The translations under genes were made by a program, and so were the position numbers. Shown in pieces: positions 15,572 to 24,897 of a stretch of DNA of 64,000 bases. Source of the DNA: Amphritea sp. (GTDB lineage Bacteria > Pseudomonadota > Gammaproteobacteria > Pseudomonadales > Balneatricaceae); NCBI RefSeq assembly GCF_016744155.1, contig NZ_JADGEW010000007.1, forward strand, positions 101,640 to 165,639, given 5' to 3'. How positions within the stretch are numbered: position 1 is the stretch's first letter; the number at the start of each line of letters is the position of its first letter. The notes below the pieces were generated by a model, which saw only the letters and a program-made list of their open reading frames with translations, had not been told where the DNA came from and ran no database searches.

Positions 15572-15650
15572 GGAGGTATCAGGCAGACAGCTGGTTAAAA
15601 GTTCGCCACTATAGCACTCTTCGATAAGAAATGGAGTTAGACGCAGGTAT

Positions 15651-15680
15651 AAAAAAACCGGACACTTAGCCCGGCTTTTC
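15651..15680 (-). terminator. weak intrinsic terminator after the Sel1-repeat gene
   Basis: Read on the minus strand, CCGG, loop GCTAAGTGT, CCGG is followed by a T run of seven. The stem is short (four pairs plus a possible G-U). Confidence 0.4.
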
Positions 15681-15696
15681 TAATTGTCAGCGCCGT

Positions 15697-16503
15697 TTAC
15701 TTGAATGGCGTTACATATTTGCTCTGGTAGTCCGCTGCTAATAACTTAGCTTGTTCCAGCTCTGCATCAGACAGTTTCATGACAATTCTTGATTGAATAG
15801 CTCTGGCGGTTGGGTTACCCAGCTCCAGCGCATTTTGCAGCCAAGCGTATGCGGTGATATTTGTCTGTTGGCCGGCATCGGAGCCGTGACTGTTGGAATA
15901 CATAGCTCCCAGAAAGAACATTGCATCCATATGTCCCTGCTCAGCTGCTTTACGGTACCATTTCTCAGCTTGAGAAAAGTCCTGCTGAACACCGGAACCA
16001 AAGTTATAAGCTCGTCCCAGGTTATGTTGAGCTACTACCAGCCCCTGATCGGCCGCCATCAAATACCAGTTTAGTGCAGCAGAGGTATCGCGGCTGACGC
16101 CATAACCAAATTCATACATCTCGCCTAAGCGGTTTTGCGAGGCCGCGTCCCCGGATTCTGCAGCGGGTTCAACTGTTTTCAGCTCGACTTTATACGCTTT
16201 GTCTTTATACGTACGACGGCTGTTTACACACCCCAGATGGCCCTGATCGCCACAGCGATTGTATAGGCTTAGAGCTTTCTCGATATCAGCGTCAACGCCC
16301 CAGCCGAATTCGTGCATCTGACCAACCATATTCATGGCGTCTAAATTGTTTTCACCAATCAGCGGCTCCAGTTCAGACATCGCTGTGCTGTAATCTTGTG
16401 CTTCAAAGGCTTTGATGCCTTTTGCCAGACTAGCTGAAAATGCAGAGGCTGTGTTGAGAGTCAGTAGCAGACCGGTGGCGGCCAGTAGTAGTTTCTTACC
16501 CAT
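15697..16503 (-). CDS. Sel1-like repeat protein, exported
   Basis: A 268-residue protein with a Sec signal (MGKKLLLAATGLLLTL, cleavage near ASAFSA at about 20-24) followed by about five Sel1-like (TPR-type) repeats. They are recognisable from motifs such as AMNMVGQMHEFGWGVDADIEKAL, NRLGEMYEFGYGV, QHNLGRAYNFGSGVQQD and AMFFLGAMYSNSHG. Such proteins are periplasmic protein-binding scaffolds; no specific partner can be named. The upstream gap holds an AGATC...GATCT inverted repeat at about 16613-16643 of unknown role. Confidence 0.85.
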   Translation of the reverse strand: MGKKLLLAATGLLLTLNTASAFSASLAKGIKAFEAQDYSTAMSELEPLIGENNLDAMNMVGQMHEFGWGVDADIEKALSLYNRCGDQGHLGCVNSRRTYKDKAYKVELKTVEPAAESGDAASQNRLGEMYEFGYGVSRDTSAALNWYLMAADQGLVVAQHNLGRAYNFGSGVQQDFSQAEKWYRKAAEQGHMDAMFFLGAMYSNSHGSDAGQQTNITAYAWLQNALELGNPTARAIQSRIVMKLSDAELEQAKLLAADYQSKYVTPFK

Positions 16504-16692
16504 CGAGATGCGCCCGTATAATTTAAAATAAAAATTTGGCGCCTATTATAGCGGCCCACTTTGCTGTCTTGATAGGGACAAAACAGAAGTTTTTGACCGG
16601 GACTCTTGGCGCAGATCACTTAATTGCTTAATTAGCAAGATCTAATGTTGGGCGTATTCTACAGGATCAATCTTAAAAATACAGGGTTTTGC

Positions 16693-17073
16693 TTAATTTC
16701 CCAAAAGCTCGATCATATAGCCGTCCGGATCGCGGACAAAAGCCAGAATGGTTGAACCATGCATCATCGGGCCGGGTTCGCGAACAACCAGGCCTCCATG
16801 TGACTTGATTTTTTCACAGGCGGCATATACATCTTCAACTTCGATGGCGATATGGCCGTAGGCGTTGCCCATATCATAGTCAGTTGTTTCCCAGTTATGA
16901 GTGAGTTCCAGTACGGTTGTTTCTGACTCAGGACCGTAGCCAAGAAAAGCCAGGGTAAACTTCCCATCGGGGAAGTCTTTACGGCGTAATAGCTTCATTT
17001 CCAGAATGTCAGTATAAAAAGATATCGACTTCTGAAGGTCTGTGACTCTGAGCATTGTATGTAAAAGTCGCAT
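16693..17073 (-). CDS. gloA: lactoylglutathione lyase (glyoxalase I)
   Basis: A 126-residue cytosolic metalloenzyme converting the methylglyoxal-glutathione hemithioacetal to S-lactoylglutathione. All four metal ligands of E. coli GloA are at the same positions: His5, Glu56, His74, Glu122. The short form without the extra alpha-helical insert suggests the Ni/Co-dependent bacterial class (inference). It is a single gene; the start [10 protein letters not shown] is typical. Confidence 0.96.
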   Translation of the reverse strand: MRLLHTMLRVTDLQKSISFYTDILEMKLLRRKDFPDGKFTLAFLGYGPESETTVLELTHNWETTDYDMGNAYGHIAIEVEDVYAACEKIKSHGGLVVREPGPMMHGSTILAFVRDPDGYMIELLGN

Positions 17074-17454
17074 TTTGGGCTCTCCGGGTTTGTGGCCTTA
17101 TAGCGATTCATCGTAAACTATCCCCAAGACAGATCAAATAAAGGAAGGTGCGAATAAGTCCAATGTCTTCTCTGCGGGTAATAGAACGGTCAGATGCGCG
17201 CAAGACAGCGCAGCGAAATGTCTGGACCTTTTTAAGCGGTCTGGCAAAGCAAATGGCCGTTATAGTGCCCGCCCTTCGGGGCTTTTAGAGAAGTCGGATA
17301 TCAGTGTTAACAATTTTCGACGTACAGCTAGTATGTCTGTAATTGTTGCCTCGATCTCCAACTTCTCTTTAAAGCCAGAGGCGCATGAGACTTGTTCGAA
17401 CCTTCCCAAATCATCGGGTATTCTGTTATCTGTATTGGGAAGTAAGGTGCATAT
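17074..17454. other. intergenic stretch between gloA and the phasin gene
   Basis: About 380 bases between divergent genes. A 67-codon minus-strand frame (17260-17463) exists but overlaps the phasin start and has no recognisable features. I see no hairpin-family unit and no strong promoter. The stretch should contain both promoters, and an unannotated small RNA cannot be excluded. Confidence 0.35.
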
Positions 17455-17784
17455 ATGTTTCAAGATATGTCTAAAGCCCTAAGCCAGTCTATGGGGCCAT
17501 TTAAAGAGCTGGTGAATATTCAAACGAAGATGCTGGAAGAGCTGACACGCCAACAGATGGCCTGTACTAAAGCCTGCATTGACGCAACTGTAGCGCAAAC
17601 CCGCCAGATGCAGGAGTGTAACTCTCCTGAAGAGCTGGTAAAGCTTCAGCGGGATTACGCTAAACAGTTGGAAGAGTCTCTAAAAGAGGCGAATGACAAT
17701 AATATGAAAGCGTTGAACAGTGCTTGCGAATCTGTTGAGCAGTTGGCAAATGATTCTTTTGATGTATTTGCCCCTAAAACATAA
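17455..17784 (+). CDS. phasin-family protein
   Basis: A 109-residue, strongly helical amphipathic protein. MFQDMSKALSQSMGPFKELVNIQ opens the phasin domain, followed by LVKLQRDYAKQLEESLKEAN near 60-80. Phasins coat polyhydroxyalkanoate granules and control their size; no pha gene is in the window, so a PHA link is inferred. AAGG precedes the ATG at about 10 bases. It is shorter than most PhaP proteins and is followed after 36 bp by a flavodoxin gene on the same strand, possibly co-transcribed. Confidence 0.72.
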   Translation: MFQDMSKALSQSMGPFKELVNIQTKMLEELTRQQMACTKACIDATVAQTRQMQECNSPEELVKLQRDYAKQLEESLKEANDNNMKALNSACESVEQLANDSFDVFAPKT

Positions 17785-17820
17785 TTTTGTTTTTCTGGTT
17801 CAACCACTAAGTGAGTTTTG

Positions 17821-18339
17821 ATGAGTAAGGAAATAGGTCTTTTTTACGGTTCGACTACCGGTAATACCGAGAGCTGCGCTGAGCTGATAGCTACCCGGAT
17901 TGGTATGGAACGGGTTGAGTTACGAGAACTGGCAAACGATGGGTTGGAAGCGATTTCAGATTACAGTTATCTGATTTTGGGTATGCCAACCTGGGATTAT
18001 GGTGAGCTGCAGGAAGACTGGTCAGATGTTTGGGCTGAGTTGGATGAGATCGATTTTAGCGGTGTTAACTGTGCTCTGTTTGGGCTGGGTGATCAGGTAG
18101 GCTATGGAGAATGGTTCCTGGATGCCATGGGAGCCCTGCATGATAAACTGGTTAGTCGGGGGGCTATTATGACCGGCTATTGGCCTATCGAGGGTTATCG
18201 CTTCGATGCCTCCAAGGCTCTCATCGAAGATCAGAGTCATTTTGTTGGTTTGGCGCTGGATGAAGACAGTCAAAGTGATCTGACAGCAGAGCGGGTTGAA
18301 CGTTGGGTGCCGCAGGTTTTGACGTCCTTTGGTCTTTAA
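17821..18339 (+). CDS. long-chain flavodoxin
   Basis: A 172-residue FMN electron carrier. The phosphate loop is YGSTTGNTE (residues 9-17), and the FMN-flanking loops are MPTWDYGELQEDW near 57-69 and GLGDQVGYGEWF near 88-99. The length and the roughly 20-residue insert place it with long-chain flavodoxins (FldA/FldB/NifF type). The frame can open at TTG 17818, but ATG 17821 is preferred. Convergent nhaD ends 15 bp away, with a hairpin across the junction. Confidence 0.93.
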   Translation: MSKEIGLFYGSTTGNTESCAELIATRIGMERVELRELANDGLEAISDYSYLILGMPTWDYGELQEDWSDVWAELDEIDFSGVNCALFGLGDQVGYGEWFLDAMGALHDKLVSRGAIMTGYWPIEGYRFDASKALIEDQSHFVGLALDEDSQSDLTAERVERWVPQVLTSFGL

Positions 18340-18350
18340 TATTTAGAACC

Positions 18351-18370
18351 GGATCAACTACCGTTGATCC
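18351..18370. terminator. hairpin across the nhaD stop codon, convergent junction
   Basis: Perfect 8-bp stem GGATCAAC, loop TACC, stem GTTGATCC. It contains the nhaD stop codon and lies 11 bp past the flavodoxin stop. Neither side has a strong T run, so it may act as a transcript end-stabiliser rather than a classical terminator. Confidence 0.45.
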
Positions 18371-19799
18371 ATAGGTGGGCTGCGATACTGAGAATGTACC
18401 CCAGCCCGATCGCCCAGCTCCATTTCAGGTGGCTGTAAAAAGTATAAACTCCCTGTGCCTGTCCCATTAGCGCGATTCCCGCTGCAGATCCGATGGATAG
18501 TAATGACCCGCCAACCCCCGCAGTCAGCGTGACTAATAGCCACTGGTTCATTGACATGTCAGGCTGCATTGTTAGTACGGCGAACATCACAGGAATATTA
18601 TCCACCAGTGCCGACAGTAAACCGATCAGGCTGTTCGACAGGGTTGGTCCCAGGTTGTTGTAAACCAGATCAGACAGCAGTGTCAGATATCCCAGAGTTG
18701 AAAGCCCTCCTACTGCCATGACCACACCGTAAAAGAACATCAGCGTATCCCAGGAGGAGCGTTCTACCACCTTGAATATGTCGAAGCGTCTAATGACATC
18801 GGTATGATCGCCTTTCATCTTACTGATGTCTGCCAGGTTTTCTGAGTGATGGTTATGGATATGCCCGGTATCGCGGAGGTCGGTTTCAAATCGGCTTAGG
18901 TAATAGCCATACAGTTTGAGGACACCAAGCCCTGTCATCATGCCTAGTACCGGCGGTAGATGCAGCAAGCCGTGGCTGCTGATTGCCAGTAAAATAGTCA
19001 GAAGAAAGAGAATTAAAATGGGTATGGCGCCGGGCTTCATATGACGAGACTGACCGCGCCTATCCGGCAGGGGTTTAACCCGCTCAATAGCCATGCACAT
19101 TATGCAGGCAGGTACCAACCAGTTGATCAGAGAGGGGATAAAGAGGTTGAAAAAACCACTAAAAGTGATCATCCCTTTTTGCCAGACCATCAGTGTTGTT
19201 ATGTCGCCAAACGGGCTGAAGGCTCCGCCAGCATTGGCTGCGACAACAACATTGATACAACCTACGGTTACGAATTTAACGTTATTGTGGCCTACGGCCA
19301 TCACTACGGCACCCATTAAAAGAGCGGTAGATAGGTTATCGGCGATGGGAGAGAGAAAGAAAGCCATCAGGCCGGTAGCCCAGTATATCTGAATCAGAGT
19401 AAGTTCACGGGCTATGAGCCATGCCCTTAAAGCCGCAAATACCAGGCGCTCTTCCAGAGTTGTGATAAATGACATCGCCGCCAGCAGGAAGAAGAATAGC
19501 TCAGCATAATCCAGTAGGTTGTGGCGAAATGCCTGGGCGGCGGTTTGGGTGTCTCCATCGAGCGTAAAGGCGAGCCCAACTAATAACCAGATCAGGCCGG
19601 CCGCAACAATTACCGGCTTGGATTTACGCAGGTGAAAGAATTCCTCACCGAGAACAAACAGATAGCTGATTAGGAAAATAATGACGCAGGTGATGCCGAT
19701 AAAGCTACCGGTGTATGGGCTGCCACTTTCGGTGGCGGCGAGAACGGGCGAGGATAGTAACGCCAGAGATGAGCAGCATAGGATCAGCAGAGTATGCAT
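18354..19799 (-). CDS. nhaD: Na+/H+ antiporter, NhaD type
   Basis: A 481-residue polytopic membrane protein of the ArsB/NhaD ion-transporter superfamily, with about 12 helices. Characteristic stretches are SPIADNLSTALLMGAV near 152-167, NAGGAFSPFGDITTLMVW near 191-208 and GLLSALVDNIPVMFAVL near 395-411, matching NhaD proteins of marine and haloalkaliphilic bacteria. The N-terminal 20 residues look like a cleavable signal (LALLSSPVLAA), which some NhaD proteins have. It would expel Na+ in exchange for protons, fitting a marine cell. A cytoplasmic His-rich loop (TGHIHNHHSEN) lies near 312-322. Confidence 0.92.
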   Translation of the reverse strand: MHTLLILCCSSLALLSSPVLAATESGSPYTGSFIGITCVIIFLISYLFVLGEEFFHLRKSKPVIVAAGLIWLLVGLAFTLDGDTQTAAQAFRHNLLDYAELFFFLLAAMSFITTLEERLVFAALRAWLIARELTLIQIYWATGLMAFFLSPIADNLSTALLMGAVVMAVGHNNVKFVTVGCINVVVAANAGGAFSPFGDITTLMVWQKGMITFSGFFNLFIPSLINWLVPACIMCMAIERVKPLPDRRGQSRHMKPGAIPILILFLLTILLAISSHGLLHLPPVLGMMTGLGVLKLYGYYLSRFETDLRDTGHIHNHHSENLADISKMKGDHTDVIRRFDIFKVVERSSWDTLMFFYGVVMAVGGLSTLGYLTLLSDLVYNNLGPTLSNSLIGLLSALVDNIPVMFAVLTMQPDMSMNQWLLVTLTAGVGGSLLSIGSAAGIALMGQAQGVYTFYSHLKWSWAIGLGYILSIAAHLWINGS

Positions 19800-20012
19800 T
19801 TTGTGTCAGTTATCTCGCGGTTCCCTTCGTTAGCTTCAATTCTTGCTGATAAAGGGGGTGAAAGTCGAGTTTTTTCAGTGCTTTTGATACACAGAGGCAG
19901 GTGAATCGGGTAAAATGTGCTGCTTTTTTAAACGCCCATTTTCCTTTACCGGTTCATTTTACGGATTCATCTTAGTTACTGGTACCTAGAAGCAGAGAGT
20001 TAAGCGAACACG

Positions 20013-21107
20013 ATGGAAATCAATCCGATCACCAACAGCCTGAAAGATATCTCCGAACGTACGGAAGTTTTGCGTACCTACCTGGAATACCCAGAGAAGC
20101 AGGAGCGTTTGGAAGAGGTTACCCGGGAACTGGAAGATCCGGCTATCTGGAGCGAACCTGAGCGTGCTCAGGCCTTAGGTAAAGAGCGAGCTATGCTGGA
20201 AGGCGTGGTAAAAACCATCGATGATCTGACCGCCGGTGTTGGCGATGCCCGTGACCTGCTGGATATGGCCGTTGAAGAGGATGATGAGGATACCGTCGAG
20301 GAAGTGCGTGCTGAAGTTGGCGGCCTTGAAGAGCTACTGAATCAGTTGGAATTTCGCCGTATGTTTTCCGGTGAAGCGGACGGCAACAATGCCTTCCTGG
20401 ACATTCAGTCCGGCTCCGGTGGTACTGAAGCTCAGGATTGGGCTGAGATGATGTTGCGTATGTATTTGCGCTGGGGAGAAGATAAAGGCTTCAAAACTGA
20501 ACTGTTGGAATGTTCCGCTGGCGATGTGGCAGGTATTAAGTCTGCTACTATTAGTTTCCAGGGTGCTTATGCGTTTGGTTGGTTACGAACCGAGACCGGT
20601 GTTCATCGTCTGGTACGTAAATCGCCGTTTGATTCCGGTGGTCGCCGTCATACCTCGTTCTCCTCGGTGTTTGTGTCCCCAGAGATCGACGACAATATTG
20701 AGATCGACATTAACCCGGCGGATCTGCGAGTTGATGTATACCGCGCATCCGGTGCTGGTGGTCAGCACGTTAACCGGACCGAATCAGCCGTACGTATCAC
20801 CCATGAACCTTCCGGTGTGGTAGTACAGAGTCAGAGTCAGCGCTCTCAGCACCAGAACAAAGATACCTGTATGAAGCAGCTGCGGGCGAAGCTTTATGAG
20901 CTGGAGATGCTGAAGCGCTCCGAAGCCGCGCAGGAACAGGAAGATAATAAAGCCGATATCGGTTGGGGCAGCCAGATCCGCTCTTATGTATTGGATGATC
21001 AGCGGATTAAAGACCTGCGTACCGGTGTGCAGAGCAGTAACTGCGATAAGGTGTTGGATGGCGATCTGGATCAGTTTATCGAAGCCAGTCTCAAAGCAGG
21101 CCTTTAA
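20013..21107 (+). CDS. prfB: peptide chain release factor 2, without programmed frameshift
   Basis: A 364-residue RF2 that releases nascent chains at UGA and UAA stops. It has the SPF anticodon-like tripeptide (RKSPFDSGG, near 209) and the GGQ catalytic loop ([11 protein letters not shown], near 251). In E. coli an in-frame UGA after about codon 25 forces a +1 shift. Here the equivalent RTYLEYPEK region is one continuous frame with no stop and no CTTTGA slip site, so RF2 autoregulation by frameshifting is absent. Start ATG 20013. It precedes lysS, the usual neighbour, by 213 bp. Confidence 0.97.
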   Translation: MEINPITNSLKDISERTEVLRTYLEYPEKQERLEEVTRELEDPAIWSEPERAQALGKERAMLEGVVKTIDDLTAGVGDARDLLDMAVEEDDEDTVEEVRAEVGGLEELLNQLEFRRMFSGEADGNNAFLDIQSGSGGTEAQDWAEMMLRMYLRWGEDKGFKTELLECSAGDVAGIKSATISFQGAYAFGWLRTETGVHRLVRKSPFDSGGRRHTSFSSVFVSPEIDDNIEIDINPADLRVDVYRASGAGGQHVNRTESAVRITHEPSGVVVQSQSQRSQHQNKDTCMKQLRAKLYELEMLKRSEAAQEQEDNKADIGWGSQIRSYVLDDQRIKDLRTGVQSSNCDKVLDGDLDQFIEASLKAGL

Positions 21108-21146
21108 GCTACTGCGCTCGATATTACGGCGTTAAAAGTTGGTTCA

Positions 21147-21204
21147 GAATGCTCACTTAGTAAACTAAGCTCCGCTTCTTCACCAATTTTTGCCTTGTTC
21201 TATC
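21147..21204. repeat. intergenic hairpin motif, copy 2
   Basis: AATGCTCACTTAG, loop TAAA, CTAAGCTCCGC, then a pyrimidine-rich tract and TTGCCTTG. Same arrangement as 9662-9720 but with a different stem sequence. It lies between prfB and lysS. Confidence 0.5.
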
Positions 21205-21320
21205 TTCGCTCGTAACGCTTAAAGATTTGGTTGTAACGTAATAAATATCTGATTTGGTTAATGTAAAAGTGACCAGATCTCCGAGAATTAAAGATTTAAC
21301 CATTAAAGGTTCCACAGAAA

Positions 21321-22820
21321 ATGTCTGATAACACTCAGCTAGATGAAAACCGCCTGATTGCGGAGCGTCGTGAAAAACTTAACGGCTTGCGGGAAGCGGG
21401 TAATGCTTTTCCAAACAAATTCCGTCGTGATAGCTATGCTCAGGATCTGCAGGATCAGTATGGCGATAAAACCAAGGAAGAGTTAGCTGAAGCAGAGATC
21501 ACCGTGAGCATTGCCGGTCGTGTCATGCTGAACCGTGGCGCCTTTGGTGTTATTCAGGATATGTCGGGTCGGATTCAGTTTTATGTGAATAAAGAAGCCC
21601 GTCCATTCGCTAAGTCACTGGACCTGGGCGATATCATCGGTGTAACCGGTATCCTGCATAAGTCAGGTAAGGGTGATCTGTACGTTGATTTGGGTGAGTA
21701 TGAACTGCTGACTAAGAGTCTGCGTCCGCTGCCTGATAAACATAAAGGCCTGCAGGATACAGAGACCCGTTACCGCCAGCGTTACGTTGATCTGATTATG
21801 AATGAAGACTCACGTACAGTGTTTCAGATGCGTTCTAAGATTGTATCTGGCATCCGCAACTACCTGTCTGAGCGTCGTTTTATGGAAGTTGAAACGCCAA
21901 TGCTGCAGGTGATTCCGGGCGGTGCTACGGCGCGTCCATTTATCACTCACCACAATGCACTGGACCGGGATATGTTTTTGCGCATCGCGCCGGAGCTGTA
22001 TCTGAAACGCCTGGTTGTGGGTGGCTTTGATCGTGTCTTTGAGATCAATCGTAGTTTCCGTAATGAAGGCCTTTCTACACGCCATAATCCAGAATTTACA
22101 ATGATTGAATTCTATCAGGCCTATGCAGATTACAAGGATCTGATGGACCTGACTGAAGATATGCTGCGGACTGTCGCACAGGATGTAATGGGTAGCACCA
22201 CCATTATCAATACTGTTCGTAATGATGCAGGCGAAGTGCTGGAAACCTTTGAGTACGATCTGGAGAAGCCGTTCACTCGCCTGAGTGTCTTTGATTCTAT
22301 CTTACAATATAACGACGATATTACTGCTGAAGCACTGGCAGATGACCATGCTGCCCGCCAGATAGCTGAACGTATGGATATCGATGTGAAAGATGGATGG
22401 GGTCTGGGTAAGGTTCAGATCGAGATCTTCGAAAAAACTGTTGAGCATCGTTTGCATCAACCGACGTTCATCACTGAATACCCTACCGAGGTTTCACCGC
22501 TGGCCCGTCGTAGTGATGCTAACCCGTTTGTAACGGACCGTTTCGAATTCTTCGTTGCAGGTCGTGAACTGGCGAATGGTTTCTCCGAGTTGAATGACTC
22601 CGAAGATCAGGATCAGCGTTTCAAAGACCAGGTAGCTGAGAAGGATGCCGGTGATGACGAGGCGATGCATTATGACGCGGATTACATCAACGCGCTGGAA
22701 TACGGTCTGCCGCCGACTGCGGGTGAGGGTATCGGTATCGACCGTTTGGTGATGTTGTTTACCGATTCTCCGTCAATTCGTGATGTGATTTTATTTCCGG
22801 CGATGCGTCCAAGAGGCTAA
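21321..22820 (+). CDS. lysS: lysine--tRNA ligase, class II
   Basis: A 499-residue class IIb synthetase charging tRNA-Lys. The N-terminal OB-fold anticodon domain covers about 60-150 ([21 protein letters not shown]). Motif 1 is [10 protein letters not shown], motif 2 [20 protein letters not shown], and motif 3 [13 protein letters not shown]...[11 protein letters not shown]. Length equals the E. coli enzymes (505). AAAGGTTCC precedes the ATG. A terminator follows at 22849. Confidence 0.98.
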   Translation: MSDNTQLDENRLIAERREKLNGLREAGNAFPNKFRRDSYAQDLQDQYGDKTKEELAEAEITVSIAGRVMLNRGAFGVIQDMSGRIQFYVNKEARPFAKSLDLGDIIGVTGILHKSGKGDLYVDLGEYELLTKSLRPLPDKHKGLQDTETRYRQRYVDLIMNEDSRTVFQMRSKIVSGIRNYLSERRFMEVETPMLQVIPGGATARPFITHHNALDRDMFLRIAPELYLKRLVVGGFDRVFEINRSFRNEGLSTRHNPEFTMIEFYQAYADYKDLMDLTEDMLRTVAQDVMGSTTIINTVRNDAGEVLETFEYDLEKPFTRLSVFDSILQYNDDITAEALADDHAARQIAERMDIDVKDGWGLGKVQIEIFEKTVEHRLHQPTFITEYPTEVSPLARRSDANPFVTDRFEFFVAGRELANGFSELNDSEDQDQRFKDQVAEKDAGDDEAMHYDADYINALEYGLPPTAGEGIGIDRLVMLFTDSPSIRDVILFPAMRPRG

Positions 22821-22848
22821 TGCGCCCTTGAACAGAACAAGCTAATCT

Positions 22849-22876
22849 AAGGGCTGCCTCCGGGTAGCCCTTTTTT
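22849..22876 (+). terminator. intrinsic terminator after lysS
   Basis: Stem AAGGGCT, loop GCCTCCGGGT, stem AGCCCTT, then six T. It ends 19 bp before the next start codon. Confidence 0.8.
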
Positions 22877-22894
22877 GTCTTCAGGAAAGTCTCT

Positions 22895-23344
22895 ATGAGT
22901 TGGTTAATACCGCAGCAGAAACGACATTTACCCGGAAAACGCTGGATCAGTATTATTCTGCGCTCTGTGCATCTGGTGGGCATTGCAGGGCTTGCTGGGG
23001 CCTATCTGTTTAATCAGCCACAATCGGTATGGTTTCCCTATTTGATTGTGGGAGTGGGCAGTGGTGTCTTGATGGTGGCCAAAGAACTCTATGTTGACTC
23101 TATCTGGCTGTATCAGTTGCGGGGTCAGCTGGTGCTGTTCAAACTATTGCTACTGGCTGCCGGGATTTATTGGTTTGCCCATCCTCAAGCCTGGATCTAT
23201 ATTCTGGTTATTCTGATTTCCGGCGTCATTTCTCATGCACCGGGTAAAGTACGCTATTACTCCTTTATCTATGGCAAAACACTCACTCGTGATGTGTGGT
23301 TAGGAAAGAGTAAGCCTAAGATTAGAGACTGTGGCGATAATTAA
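22895..23344 (+). CDS. hypothetical four-helix membrane protein
   Basis: A 149-residue inner-membrane protein with about four hydrophobic segments (near 20-40, 48-64, 80-97 and 101-115) and positively charged ends. AGGAAAG precedes ATG 22895. No motif I can name; HAPGKVRYYSFIYGK near 118-132 may be a family signature. It lies between the lysS terminator and ung, so it may share a transcript with ung (34-bp gap). Confidence 0.65.
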   Translation: MSWLIPQQKRHLPGKRWISIILRSVHLVGIAGLAGAYLFNQPQSVWFPYLIVGVGSGVLMVAKELYVDSIWLYQLRGQLVLFKLLLLAAGIYWFAHPQAWIYILVILISGVISHAPGKVRYYSFIYGKTLTRDVWLGKSKPKIRDCGDN

Positions 23345-23378
23345 TATAAAGAGTTAAGAGTATGAGAATTAACTGATA

Positions 23379-24059
23379 GTGTTGGAAAACGCACCGAGTT
23401 GGCAGCCATGGCTGGCCCCTGAATTTGATGCGCCTTATATGCAGAAGCTGCAAGCGTTCCTGCAGCGGGAGCGATTAGCGGGTAAAACTATTTATCCTGC
23501 ATCAGAGAGCTGGTTTTACGCTTTGGAGGTTACACCTCTGGACCAGGTGAAAGTGGTGATTATCGGACAAGACCCCTACCATCAGCCGGATCAGGCTCAT
23601 GGATTGAGTTTTTCCGTGCGTCCAGGTATCAAAACGCCCCCCTCACTGGTGAATATCTACAAAGAGCTGGAAACAGATCTGGGAATTCCCCGTGCCACTC
23701 ATGGTTATCTTGAAAGCTGGGCCCAACAGGGCGTATTGCTACTAAACGCTGTGCTCACGGTTGAAGACTCTAAAGCCGCTTCTCATCAGAAACAAGGCTG
23801 GGAGGCGTTTACCGATCAGGTCATCGCCACCGTAAATGAACAGTGCGAGAATGTCGTTTTTATGCTCTGGGGAAGCTATGCCCAGAAAAAAGGCGCAAAG
23901 ATAGATCTTCACCGGCATCTTGTACTTGAGTCTGTTCATCCATCCCCCTTGGCTGCTTACCGAGGGTTCTTTGGCTGTAAGCATTTCAGTCAGGCGAATG
24001 GTTATCTCTCGGCTAAAGGCCGAAGCCCGATTGACTGGCAGCTTCCGGAGATAATATAA
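23379..24059 (+). CDS. ung: uracil-DNA glycosylase (family 1)
   Basis: A 226-residue base-excision repair enzyme removing uracil from DNA. The water-activating motif is GQDPYH with Asp65. GLSFSV binds uracil, LLNAVLTVE lies near 125, and the DNA-intercalation loop [10 protein letters not shown] holds the catalytic His near 190. Start codon is GTG at 23379. No terminator is seen; a hairpin-repeat pair begins 4 bp after the stop codon. Confidence 0.97.
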   Translation: MLENAPSWQPWLAPEFDAPYMQKLQAFLQRERLAGKTIYPASESWFYALEVTPLDQVKVVIIGQDPYHQPDQAHGLSFSVRPGIKTPPSLVNIYKELETDLGIPRATHGYLESWAQQGVLLLNAVLTVEDSKAASHQKQGWEAFTDQVIATVNEQCENVVFMLWGSYAQKKGAKIDLHRHLVLESVHPSPLAAYRGFFGCKHFSQANGYLSAKGRSPIDWQLPEII

Positions 24060-24063
24060 GTAG

Positions 24064-24111
24064 CTAGACGCGACTGCGTCGCTTGCTAGAACGGCGCTGC
24101 GCGCCTGCTAG
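24064..24111. repeat. two overlapping REP-like hairpins
   Basis: Unit 24064-24089: stem GCGAC, loop TGC, stem GTCGC. Unit 24086-24111: stem GGCGC, loop TGC, stem GCGCC. The CTAG between them is shared. A further CTAG-containing remnant reaches about 24119. The second stem is unique in this window yet fully paired. Confidence 0.82.
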
Positions 24112-24262
24112 TGGCTAGGAGATCAAGAGCCTGCGGCCTAAGGTTAGTATTGTTGCTATGTTCGCAGGAAAAAACTAAAACAGTAAATTACTGATTGTGT
24201 TACGCTTTTTCGAGCCACGAAAGCGGAAGCTTTCCGCTCTGTCGACTGAAAGGAGACGCCCT

Positions 24263-24829
24263 ATGCCCGATACGGTTCGTTTGAAAGTGTTCCATCTGGA
24301 CTCTGATGCACAGGAATCTCTTTCTCAACTGTTTGATCTGCGGTTGGATGAGATCTGGGCGGGCGGTCTGCATACCTGTCTGGGCCAGGATATCAACCGG
24401 GCCTGTTGGTTGCGTTTTCGGTTGGGTGATGAGCAATGGATCGAGGTCAGTGTTGCCCGGCATCAGTTTAAAGATGGTTTTACCGTTGGCAGTTTAGCTG
24501 TTCAGATGGTTGAGGCTATCGTACCCAGTCCGGATCAATGTAGCTGGATTAGTTTACCCGTTGCCGCCCGACTGGAGTCTATCGATATTTATTCGCAGCG
24601 CGAATTGATCGATATTGTTGCTCCCGATCTGAATATTCCCTCTGAAGCACTTAACTATGACTCTTTGCTGGTTCTTCATCTGGATAATGGTTCGGCTATT
24701 ATGTTGGGTATGGAGCAAGACTTTGTTGATGGAGAGCTGGTGGTTTTGCAGGCAGATCAGCCTGAGCTCCAGATAGGCGATAATTTGCGACTGCGCAGAA
24801 GCTTGACGGTTGAGAATGGTTCAGGGTAG
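24263..24829 (+). CDS. hypothetical protein, unrecognised family
   Basis: A 188-residue soluble protein, acidic, with no signal, membrane segment or motif I recognise. AAAGGAGA sits 7 bases before ATG 24263, a better start than the earlier in-frame codon at 24197. The pattern of alternating hydrophobic residues (LLVLHLDNGSAIMLGM near 133-148) suggests a beta-rich C-terminal part. It is bracketed by repeats upstream and a shared terminator downstream, so it is transcribed alone. GELVVLQADQPELQIGD near 157-173 looks like a small beta-barrel element, but this is not enough to name a fold. Confidence 0.6.
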   Translation: MPDTVRLKVFHLDSDAQESLSQLFDLRLDEIWAGGLHTCLGQDINRACWLRFRLGDEQWIEVSVARHQFKDGFTVGSLAVQMVEAIVPSPDQCSWISLPVAARLESIDIYSQRELIDIVAPDLNIPSEALNYDSLLVLHLDNGSAIMLGMEQDFVDGELVVLQADQPELQIGDNLRLRRSLTVENGSG

Positions 24830-24852
24830 TCAGAGCGCTGCTTGCTAGAATA

Positions 24853-24882
24853 AAAAAACCGCCTAAATAGGCGGTTTTTTTG
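24853..24882. terminator. bidirectional terminator between convergent genes
   Basis: Stem AAACCGCCTA, loop AA, stem TAGGCGGTTT, with A run before and T run after. It serves the unknown gene (plus) and efpL (minus). Confidence 0.88.
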
Positions 24883-24897
24883 TTTATACGATATTGA

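Noticed and set aside
17260..17463. A 67-codon minus-strand frame upstream of the phasin gene
   Set aside because: It overlaps the phasin start, lacks a ribosome-binding site and shows no recognisable features. Not enough to call a gene.
22760..22983. Minus-strand 74-codon frame over the lysS end and terminator
   Set aside because: It crosses the lysS terminator and the start of the next gene and has no coding signature.
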